This document shows, piece by piece, positions 1-5,209 of a stretch of 6,517 bases of DNA. Under the pieces are notes generated by a model, which saw nothing but the letters and a program-made list of their open reading frames with translations, made no database searches and had not been told where the DNA came from. The stretch spans positions 1 to 6,517 of the forward strand of contig CAISOQ010000181.1 in NCBI GenBank assembly GCA_903887095.1. Reading direction: 5' to 3'. The DNA is from an uncultured Flavobacteriia bacterium. Lineage in GTDB: Bacteria > Bacteroidota > Bacteroidia > Flavobacteriales_D > Crocinitomicaceae. Made by a program: the position numbers and the translations under genes. The stretch's first letter is position 1. The number at the start of each line of letters is the position of its first letter.

Positions 1-34
1 ATTGCTGCCCTGCTATCTCTACAATTGCGTACAT
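1..34 (-). CDS. rplU: 50S ribosomal protein bL21, N-terminal fragment (runs off the left edge)
   Basis: Reading the minus strand from the ATG at 34-32 gives MYAIVEIAGQQ followed by a codon beginning with T. This matches the very conserved start of bacterial ribosomal protein L21 (MYAI/V... then G-K/Q-Q), and the exact wording is typical of Bacteroidota. bL21 is a structural protein of the large ribosomal subunit that binds 23S rRNA; it is normally about 100 residues and often lies upstream of rpmA (L27). Only 11 full codons are visible, so everything downstream is unseen. A good phylum-type promoter lies about 40 bases upstream (75-104), which supports this as a genuine gene start. There is no Shine-Dalgarno sequence, as is usual in this phylum. 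The identification rests on a short stretch, but the motif is distinctive. Confidence 0.88.
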   Translation of the reverse strand, partial: MYAIVEIAGQQ

Positions 35-74
35 ATAGCTTTGTTTTTAATTAATTTCCCTAAAATTTGGGAGG

Positions 75-104
75 CAAATATAGCTAAAAAAGTTAATAAC
101 ACAA
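75..104 (-). promoter_or_regulatory. Bacteroidota-type promoter for rplU
   Basis: On the minus strand there is TTG (104-102), then exactly 19 bases, then TATATTTG (82-75), a perfect match to the TAnnTTTG -7 element recognised by the primary sigma factor of Bacteroidota, with a TTG-type -33 element at the usual spacing. Transcription would start near base 68-70, leaving a leader of about 35 bases before the rplU ATG. The -33 element begins only about 5 bases past the permease stop codon, so rplU appears to have its own start of transcription rather than depending on read-through. The motif match is seen directly; activity is inferred. Confidence 0.75.
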
Positions 105-109
105 CATTG

Positions 110-1039
110 TCAGCTATTATTCACCTCTTTTTGCGATGAAAAAATTTTCTGTCCGTAGTTTGCTACAAACACGCCACTTAAAATCAGGAGCATGGAAAGC
201 ACCTGTCCAGGATGAATTCTCTCACCGAAACCCAGGCCAATACTGACTGCAACAATCGGAATGATATAGGTTACACTGCTTGCAAACAAAGCGGAAGAGT
301 TGCTGATGAGTATGTTGAAAAGGATGACTGCAATGGCAGTTCCAATAATAGAAAGTATTCCAATGTATAACAAGCTTGTAGATGCTTCAGGATGAGAAAA
401 GGTTGTAGTGTAGGTGCCTGTCAAATAATTGGCTAATAATGCGGGCAGAAAAACAATCGAAAATGCGAGTGTGGTAATTTCAAAAGAAGTAAACGATTGC
501 AATTGGAATTTAATTGTAGTTAAGCTTGTTGCGTAAAGAAATGTTGCTGCTACGACGGCTAAAATATGGATCCATCCCCCCGTCATGCTAATGGATCTTC
601 CTGCAATCATGAGTGAGATTATTCCGATAGTGCCTAAAACTACCCCTGCAAGTTGAATTTTCGTGAATTTGGAATTATAAAATATACTTCCAAGAAGGAT
701 TGTGAATATGGGCGTGCAGCTGTTGAGCATTCCGGCAAAGCCAGAGGAAATCCCAGTCTCTGCATAAGTAAATAAAAATGCTGGAAAAAAATTTCCCGCA
801 AATCCCACTGCTGCGAGCGATATAAATTGTTTACTGTTTTTAATCTTTCTAAGGTTTATAATTCCGAATGGAATGAGCGCAATACCAGCTAAAAACATTC
901 TCAAGCTTCCAACTTGCATGTCTGTGTAGACGACTTCGCCGGAATCAGTATACATCCCTTTTTTCATAAGGATAAATGAGCTGCCCCAAATACAAGCTAA
1001 GAGGAGAAGCAAAAACCAGTTCTTTAAGTCTTTTGACAT
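110..1039 (-). CDS. EamA/DMT-superfamily inner-membrane permease (10 TM)
   Basis: The 309-residue product is an integral membrane protein with the two-fold repeat of EamA-type drug/metabolite transporters. The first repeat spans about residues 8-145 and opens with the typical LACIWGSSF signature (residues 14-22). The second spans about 155-297 and ends with GERIHPGQVLSMLLILSG (272-289), the usual last-helix signature. About ten hydrophobic segments are visible, near 8-25, 45-63, 72-91, 99-120, 127-146, 156-174, 187-206, 223-243, 249-269 and 277-295. About 300 residues is normal, so it looks complete. Family members export amino acids, nucleotides, polyamines or drugs, and the sequence does not reveal the substrate. 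It is divergent from mraZ and in the same direction as rplU. Its ATG is directly preceded by a perfect 8-bp inverted repeat (1041-1067), and an MraZ-box-like pair lies about 100 bp upstream. No promoter could be assigned. Confidence 0.88.
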   Translation of the reverse strand: MSKDLKNWFLLLLLACIWGSSFILMKKGMYTDSGEVVYTDMQVGSLRMFLAGIALIPFGIINLRKIKNSKQFISLAAVGFAGNFFPAFLFTYAETGISSGFAGMLNSCTPIFTILLGSIFYNSKFTKIQLAGVVLGTIGIISLMIAGRSISMTGGWIHILAVVAATFLYATSLTTIKFQLQSFTSFEITTLAFSIVFLPALLANYLTGTYTTTFSHPEASTSLLYIGILSIIGTAIAVILFNILISNSSALFASSVTYIIPIVAVSIGLGFGERIHPGQVLSMLLILSGVFVANYGQKIFSSQKEVNNS

Positions 1040-1040
1040 T

Positions 1041-1067
1041 CTCCAAAATTAAGCAAACCTTTTGGAG
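1041..1067 (-). repeat. Perfect 8-bp inverted repeat abutting the permease start codon
   Basis: CTCCAAAA (1041-1048) and TTTTGGAG (1060-1067) are exact reverse complements separated by 11 bases. On the minus strand this is a palindrome ending one base before the permease ATG. It could fold in the mRNA as a hairpin covering the translation initiation region, or act as an operator for a dimeric regulator. The repeat is seen directly; a function is inference, and in AT-rich intergenic DNA chance is possible. The GGAG in the proximal arm is too close to the ATG (1 base) to serve as its Shine-Dalgarno sequence. Confidence 0.45.
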
Positions 1068-1141
1068 TGGTTAGGGCCTGTTGTTTATAAAGCGAAAATC
1101 AATTGTTGAAAACCTCTTCAAAAACCAAATTAAAAATTTAT

Positions 1142-1157
1142 TACCACAAATTACCAC
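1142..1157 (-). promoter_or_regulatory. MraZ-box-like pair, inverted, on the permease side
   Basis: On the minus strand there are two copies of GTGGTA (1157-1152 and 1147-1142) separated by four bases, a 10-bp period. The flanks extend the identity to TGTGGTAA in both copies. It has the same hexamer and spacing as the pair in front of mraZ (1264-1279) but faces the divergent permease, whose ATG is 102 bp away. MraZ is known to bind short G-rich direct repeats with a 10-bp period (TGGGN units in E. coli, AAAGTG-type units in mollicutes). Assignment as an MraZ site is by similarity to that pattern and to the second pair. It may control the permease or be an auxiliary site for mraZ. Confidence 0.5.
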
Positions 1158-1169
1158 ACATCTTAAAAA

Positions 1170-1184
1170 TATTGAAAATCAATA
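1170..1184. repeat. Short palindrome TATTGA-AAA-TCAATA
   Basis: This is a perfect 6-bp inverted repeat around a 3-base centre, in the middle of the divergent permease/mraZ intergenic region. A partial copy (GAAAATCAAT, 1094-1103) repeats the right part of it (1174-1183) exactly 80 bp away. It could be a regulator half-site arrangement, but it is made almost entirely of A and T in AT-rich DNA, so chance is a serious alternative. Confidence 0.3.
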
Positions 1185-1210
1185 ACTTAGTTAGTTTTTA
1201 CACATCTTTA

Positions 1211-1239
1211 TTGTAACAAAATAATTGTTTCTACGTTAG
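1211..1239 (+). promoter_or_regulatory. Candidate promoter of the mraZ/dcw operon
   Basis: TTG (1211-1213, within TTTATTG) is followed after 18 bases by TACGTTAG (1232-1239), which matches the Bacteroidota -7 consensus TAnnTTTG at all but one defined position. Transcription would begin near 1244-1246, giving a leader of about 68 bases. The MraZ-box pair at 1264-1279 would then lie just downstream of the start point, a placement suited to repression by blocking RNA polymerase. This is the best match I found between the permease and mraZ on the plus strand, but it is not perfect. Confidence 0.45.
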
Positions 1240-1263
1240 AATTTATTAACAATCAAAATTACG

Positions 1264-1279
1264 GTGGTAAAAAGTGGTA
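1264..1279 (+). promoter_or_regulatory. MraZ-box pair upstream of mraZ
   Basis: Two GTGGTA units (1264-1269 and 1274-1279) are separated by AAAA, a 10-bp period, and end 33 bp before the mraZ ATG. MraZ proteins autoregulate the dcw operon by binding 10-bp-period direct repeats upstream of their own gene, so the position, period and GTGG core all fit. The second unit in context (AAAGTGGTA) also resembles the mollicute MraZ motif. Only two units are present here, versus three in E. coli. The repeat is seen directly, the binding protein is inferred from family knowledge. Confidence 0.7.
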
Positions 1280-1312
1280 CAAATCCATTAATTTTACCCA
1301 TTATTAATCGTC

Positions 1313-1771
1313 ATGGCAGGCTTAGTAGGAGAATTTGAAGTTAAACTGGATGCGAAAGGTCGCTTCTTGTTTCCTTCCGGGTTGCGGAAGCAGCTTCCTC
1401 CTGCGTCTCAGCGCGATTTCATGTTGAATAAAGGTTTTGAAGATTGCCTTACACTTTACCCAATGACCGAGTGGGAAAAGGTAAGTGAAGGACTTTCCAA
1501 AATGAATCTTTTTAAGCCAAAGAATAGAATGTTCTACAGGCTGTTTCATCAAGGGGCTAAACAAATAGCTCTTGATAATGCTGGTAGGGTTTTAATTCCA
1601 ACTGCTCACATGCAACGTGTAGGATTGGATCAAGATGTGATGCTCATTGCATACAATGATCGAATTGAGATTTGGGACAAGTCTAAATACTTCGAAATGA
1701 TCGAAGGAAACATGGCGGATTTCGCTGATTTAGCGGATGAAGTAATGGGTGACTTGGACAATGGAGAATAG
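1313..1771 (+). CDS. mraZ: Transcriptional regulator MraZ
   Basis: This is a 152-residue protein with two SpoVT/AbrB-like DNA-binding repeats. The first carries DAKGRFLFPSGLR (residues 13-25) and the second LDNAGRVLIPTAHM (87-100); the DxxGR pattern in each is the hallmark of MraZ. Length is normal for the family (about 140-155), with an acidic C-terminal tail (about 129-152). MraZ forms ring-shaped oligomers and represses its own dcw operon; the GTGGTA repeats at 1264-1279 are its likely target. It is the first gene of the cluster, in the canonical position before rsmH, with which it overlaps by 11 bp. The ATG at 1313 puts the conserved GEFE...DAKGRF motif at the expected distance from the N terminus. 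No Shine-Dalgarno sequence precedes it, as is common in Bacteroidota. Confidence 0.96.
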   Translation: MAGLVGEFEVKLDAKGRFLFPSGLRKQLPPASQRDFMLNKGFEDCLTLYPMTEWEKVSEGLSKMNLFKPKNRMFYRLFHQGAKQIALDNAGRVLIPTAHMQRVGLDQDVMLIAYNDRIEIWDKSKYFEMIEGNMADFADLADEVMGDLDNGE

Positions 1772-2675
1772 TACGTCGTATCACATACCAGTAATGCTCA
1801 ACGAATGCCTGGAGGGGTTAAATATCAATCCTGATGGTGTGTATGTGGATGTGACTTTCGGCGGTGGTGGGCATTCTCGTGAGATCTATTCAAAACTTTC
1901 TTCCAAAGGACGTCTTATTGTATTTGATCAGGATCCGGATGCTGCAAAAAATGCATGGGAAGCTGAAAATTTTCATTTTGTTCCATCCAACTTTGCGTTC
2001 TTATCCAATCATCTTCGCATGATGGGGTACAATGGTGTTGACGGTATTCTTGCTGATCTAGGCGTTTCCTCGCATCAGTTTGATGCAGAAGATAGAGGGT
2101 TTTCAATTCGTTCAAATGCACCTCTGGATATGCGCATGAATCAATCTGGAGATCTATCTGCTCAGCAAGTAGTCAATGAATATGAAGAATACGAATTGAT
2201 CAAATTGTTTCGAAATTTCGGTGAATTGGCCAATGCCAAAAGGGTTGCAGCTGAAATAGTGAAAGCACGAACAGTGCGTAAAATCAAAACAACAGCTGAC
2301 CTTATGAAGGTGCTTGGTTCGTGTGCACCAAAATTCAAGGAACATAAGTTTTTCGCCCAAGTTTTTCAAGCTATTCGAATTGAGGTAAATGGAGAACTGA
2401 ATGTGCTTGAAAAGTTTTTGGAGCAAACTGTTCAATGCATTAAACCCGGCGGGCGATTGGTTGTGATGTCTTACCATTCATTGGAAGATAGATTGGTGAA
2501 GAATTTCATGAAGCGCGGATCTATGTCCGGCGAAATAACGAAAGATTTTTTTGGAAATGTTTTAAAGCCATTTTCTGAGGTGAATAGACATCCTATAGCT
2601 CCAGCAGAGGAGGAGGTTGAGGTAAATCCAAGAGCAAGAAGTGCAAAATTAAGAATTGGTCAACGAAATGGGTGA
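1761..2675 (+). CDS. rsmH: 16S rRNA (cytosine(1402)-N4)-methyltransferase RsmH
   Basis: This 304-residue SAM-dependent methyltransferase (old name MraW) adds the N4-methyl group of m4Cm1402 in the ribosomal P site. Visible hallmarks are the N-terminal HIPVML (residues 8-13), the SAM-binding VDVTFGGGGHS (29-39), FDQDPDA (55-61), the catalytic-region GILADLGVSSHQFD (95-108), RGFSIRSNAPLDMRM (112-126), FRNFGELANAKRVA (150-163), FFAQVFQAIRIEVNGEL (197-213), KPGGRLVVMSYHSLEDR (228-244) and C-terminal NPRARSAKLRI (289-299). Length is typical. I prefer ATG 1761 to the in-frame GTG at 1749: the protein then begins MENSTSYHIPVML, the usual distance to HIPVML. The start lies inside mraZ (11-bp overlap), which indicates translational coupling, and the stop overlaps the next gene by 8 bp. 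Confidence 0.96.
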   Translation: MENSTSYHIPVMLNECLEGLNINPDGVYVDVTFGGGGHSREIYSKLSSKGRLIVFDQDPDAAKNAWEAENFHFVPSNFAFLSNHLRMMGYNGVDGILADLGVSSHQFDAEDRGFSIRSNAPLDMRMNQSGDLSAQQVVNEYEEYELIKLFRNFGELANAKRVAAEIVKARTVRKIKTTADLMKVLGSCAPKFKEHKFFAQVFQAIRIEVNGELNVLEKFLEQTVQCIKPGGRLVVMSYHSLEDRLVKNFMKRGSMSGEITKDFFGNVLKPFSEVNRHPIAPAEEEVEVNPRARSAKLRIGQRNG

Positions 2676-3096
2676 TAACGAATTTCTAGATAAAGATTCT
2701 ATCGAAGAGCTGACTAAAAAAGAGCGTCAGAAGGAAGAGAAGGAGCGTTCGAAGTCTTCTAAGGCGAAGACTTCAAAACCCAATGCGTTTGCTCAGATAA
2801 TGAATGGCGATTTCTTAACGAAGGAATTTGTATTGAATAATTTGAATTTCATCTTCTTCATCATGTTTCTGCTCCTGCTGATTGTTGGAAAGGGTTACTA
2901 CGGAAAGCAGCTTTCAAAAGATGTTGATACAGCACAAAAGCAACTAGATGAAATGACAGCTGATTATGTGGAGATAAAAGCCCGAATGGAGGAATCAACA
3001 AGGAGGTATAAGCTTGTAGAGCGGCTGGCCCCAAAAGGATTAATTGAATCAGAAGATTCTTTGAAAGTAATTAAGATCAAAAAAGTAAACCTGTAA
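2668..3096 (+). CDS. FtsL-like divisome protein (Bacteroidota type)
   Basis: This is a 142-residue single-pass (bitopic) membrane protein. Residues 1-50 are a cytoplasmic, highly charged segment rich in Lys, Glu and Ser. A strong transmembrane helix follows at about 58-75 (FIFFIMFLLLLIVG), then an extracytoplasmic segment at about 79-121 with coiled-coil character and a short basic C terminus. Topology, size and position between rsmH and ftsI are those of FtsL, which pairs with FtsB and recruits and activates the septal FtsW-FtsI synthase. FtsL sequences are poorly conserved, so the call rests on topology and synteny plus similarity to the FtsL-like family of this phylum. Its ATG at 2668 lies inside the rsmH stop region (ATGGGTGA, 8-bp overlap), and ftsI starts one base after its TAA. 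As I recall, homologues are sometimes mislabelled as S-adenosyl-methyltransferase through the rsmH neighbour; nothing here supports such an activity. Confidence 0.82.
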   Translation: MGDNEFLDKDSIEELTKKERQKEEKERSKSSKAKTSKPNAFAQIMNGDFLTKEFVLNNLNFIFFIMFLLLLIVGKGYYGKQLSKDVDTAQKQLDEMTADYVEIKARMEESTRRYKLVERLAPKGLIESEDSLKVIKIKKVNL

Positions 3097-3097
3097 A

Positions 3098-5209
3098 TTG
3101 AAAGATAAGAAGGACATAGTATGGAGAGTTTACTTTGTGTATTTCGGCTTTATTGCCGTGATGCTCATGGTGCTGTTTGAAACCGTGTCTATTCAATTCG
3201 GTAAAAATTCCAATGTATTTACTTCAACGGAGGATGATGTTTTGATCAAGAAGGTAAAACGAATTCCTCGTCGTGGTGAAATTTTGGATATCAATTATAC
3301 TCCTTTGGTGACATCGGTTTCCTTCTATGATATCCACATGGATCCAACCGTTGTGGATCAAAAAACTTTCGATGCAGAAGTATCTGACCTTGCAGCAGGG
3401 CTTTCTAAAATGTACAAAGACAAGTCTGCCAATGAATATGAACGATTAATTCGTCGTGCACGTGAGAGAAATAGCAGGTATTTGCTGATTCGCAAGAAAG
3501 TGACCAATGAGGGCAGAAGAGCATTACGGGAGCTTCCAATTTTTAATCTTGGACGTTTGAAGGGTGGCATCATCGACAATGACGAAACGATAGAACGTCG
3601 CCGACCAAATGGTGAGTTGTTGAGAAGAACGCTTGGATCTTGCAAGAAAAATGAAGGTTTAGGAATGCTTGAAGGGGTAAAAGGATTGGAACAAGCGTTC
3701 AATCAATACTTGAGTGGTGAACCTGGTGAGGAAATTGAGCAACGAATTCCTACTGGCTGGAAGAAGACAGGTCAAATTGTAAAAGAAGCAGTTGAAGGAG
3801 CTGATATTGTTACTTCTATAGATAAGGACATTCAAGAAGTTGCGCATAGTGAGTTAGAGCGACAGTTGAAGAACCAAGGTGCGAAAAATGGCTGTGTGGT
3901 CGTGATGGACGTAAAAACAGGTTTTGTCAAGGCAATTTCCAATCTTACGGCGATGGAAGATGGTACATTTCGTGAGTACGAATTCAACTATGCCATAGGG
4001 AGAAAAGAGGTGCCTGGTTCAACCTTTAAGTTAGCATCTTTGATGGCTGCATTAGAGGATGAAAAAATCAATATTAATGATACGGTTGACGCATTCGGTA
4101 TTTATAGATTTCATGGCAAAACATTGAATGATGCACATGACGGAGGATATGGCCGAATTACAATCCGAAAGGCTTTTGAAAAATCTTCAAATGTTATTTC
4201 TAAAATAATCAATAGAGCTTACAGTGAGGAACCTATGGCATTTATTGAACGTTTGGAATCTTTTGGCTTAACTGAGCCCTTAGGAATTGATTTAGAAGGT
4301 GAGCCTGCACCAACCATTTATCGTCCTGGAGACCCTAGTTGGTCAGCAATTTCTTTGCCGTGGATGTCCATTGGTTATGAAGTCCAACAGACGCCTCTTC
4401 AAACACTTGCATTCTATAATGCAGTGGCTAATAATGGTGACTTCATGAAGCCTCAGTTTGTGAAACAAATTAGAAGAGGAGTAGAAGTGGTGAAAAATTA
4501 TGAGCCAGTTGTTTTGAGAAAGAAAATCTGCTCTGAAAGCACACTTTCTATTCTGCAAGAATGTTTGGAAGGTGTAATGAAAGATGGTACAGGATCTAAA
4601 TTGACATCTTCACAATTTACCATCGCCGGAAAAACGGGTACAGCAAGAATTCTGAACGAACAAGGAAATTATGGGACGAAAGGTCAAGAACGCTATCAAG
4701 CATCTTTTGTTGGTTATTTCCCTGCAGATAAGCCAATCTATTCCTGCATTGTAGTAATATCTGCACCAACCAAAGATATCTACGGCGCAATCGTTTCGGG
4801 AACTGTATTTACCGCCATTGCTAACAAAGTGTATGCATCGGCATTGTCTTATCACGAAGCAATCAACAAAGGCTCGAAATTAGAAAAGAATGTGCCTCAA
4901 TCCTTGAGCGCAAATAAATATGATTTAATCAAAGCCTTCAAGCATTTAAAGGTGGATTATCAATTCCAAGAACAAGGAGAATGGCTTGTGACCAAAAGAG
5001 ATAGCAATAAGGTAAATCTAAAAAGAAGAAGTGTACCGAAGAACAATGTCCCGAATTTGGTTGGATTAAGTGCAAAAGATGCTGTTTACCTCATAGAATC
5101 GAAAGGAATGTCCGCGCATGTCAGCGGCTACGGAAAAGTTGTTAAACAAAGCATACCAGCAGGAAGACCTGTCTTTCATGGTGGGGTTATAGAATTGATG
5201 CTCGACTAA
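3098..5209 (+). CDS. ftsI: Septal peptidoglycan transpeptidase FtsI (PBP3), with C-terminal PASTA domain
   Basis: This 703-residue class B penicillin-binding protein cross-links septal peptidoglycan with FtsW. After a short cytoplasmic start, one transmembrane helix spans about 8-28. The pedestal/dimerisation domain (about 50-235) opens with RRGEILDINYTPL (58-70). The transpeptidase domain (about 260-585) has all three active-site motifs: S308-T-F-K311 with the catalytic serine, S363-S-N365 and K512-T-G-T515. One PASTA domain closes the protein (about 648-703, starting NVPNLVGLSAKDAV), which explains the extra length over E. coli FtsI (588). The start must be the TTG at 3098: an in-frame TAA lies at 3086-3088, and the next in-frame ATG codons (residues 22 and 24) are inside the membrane helix. 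It lies one base after the ftsL-like stop, and its TAA shares one base with the murE ATG. PBP2-type elongation enzymes are the alternative, but the cluster position and PASTA domain favour FtsI. Confidence 0.95.
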   Translation: MKDKKDIVWRVYFVYFGFIAVMLMVLFETVSIQFGKNSNVFTSTEDDVLIKKVKRIPRRGEILDINYTPLVTSVSFYDIHMDPTVVDQKTFDAEVSDLAAGLSKMYKDKSANEYERLIRRARERNSRYLLIRKKVTNEGRRALRELPIFNLGRLKGGIIDNDETIERRRPNGELLRRTLGSCKKNEGLGMLEGVKGLEQAFNQYLSGEPGEEIEQRIPTGWKKTGQIVKEAVEGADIVTSIDKDIQEVAHSELERQLKNQGAKNGCVVVMDVKTGFVKAISNLTAMEDGTFREYEFNYAIGRKEVPGSTFKLASLMAALEDEKININDTVDAFGIYRFHGKTLNDAHDGGYGRITIRKAFEKSSNVISKIINRAYSEEPMAFIERLESFGLTEPLGIDLEGEPAPTIYRPGDPSWSAISLPWMSIGYEVQQTPLQTLAFYNAVANNGDFMKPQFVKQIRRGVEVVKNYEPVVLRKKICSESTLSILQECLEGVMKDGTGSKLTSSQFTIAGKTGTARILNEQGNYGTKGQERYQASFVGYFPADKPIYSCIVVISAPTKDIYGAIVSGTVFTAIANKVYASALSYHEAINKGSKLEKNVPQSLSANKYDLIKAFKHLKVDYQFQEQGEWLVTKRDSNKVNLKRRSVPKNNVPNLVGLSAKDAVYLIESKGMSAHVSGYGKVVKQSIPAGRPVFHGGVIELMLD

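Noticed and set aside
50..74. Weak inverted repeat CCC...GGG in the rplU leader, as a possible ribosomal-protein autoregulatory element
   Set aside because: Only about four base pairs can form, with no further structure nearby, so a riboswitch or protein-binding leader is not supported.
83..101. Possible terminator after the permease (GTTATTAAC followed by a T run on the minus strand)
   Set aside because: The stem would be only four A/T-rich pairs around one base, too weak for an intrinsic terminator; the T run is simply the spacer of the rplU promoter.
2..139. Open plus-strand frame at 2-139 without an obvious start, as the end of an incoming gene
   Set aside because: It runs antisense to the rplU start and its promoter and into the 3' end of the permease, has no recognisable protein features, and is short enough to be chance.
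1044..1051. TAATTTTG on the minus strand, an exact TAnnTTTG match, as a promoter for the permease
   Set aside because: There is no TTG at the required distance upstream, and transcription would start at about the start codon, so chance in AT-rich sequence is likelier.
1749..1760. GTG at 1749 as an alternative, longer start for rsmH
   Set aside because: It would add only four residues (MTWT), deepen the overlap with mraZ to 23 bp and use a weaker start codon; ATG 1761 gives the usual short lead to HIPVML.
2656..2667. TTG at 2656 as an alternative start for the ftsL-like gene
   Set aside because: It adds only four residues and uses a rare codon, while ATG 2668 forms a compact 8-bp overlap with the rsmH stop.
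1322..4855. Several antisense open frames of 60-115 codons within mraZ, rsmH and ftsI
   Set aside because: They lie opposite strongly conserved genes, resemble no known family, have odd compositions (rich in Cys, His, Phe, Ser) and no plausible start context; they are shadows of the real coding frames.
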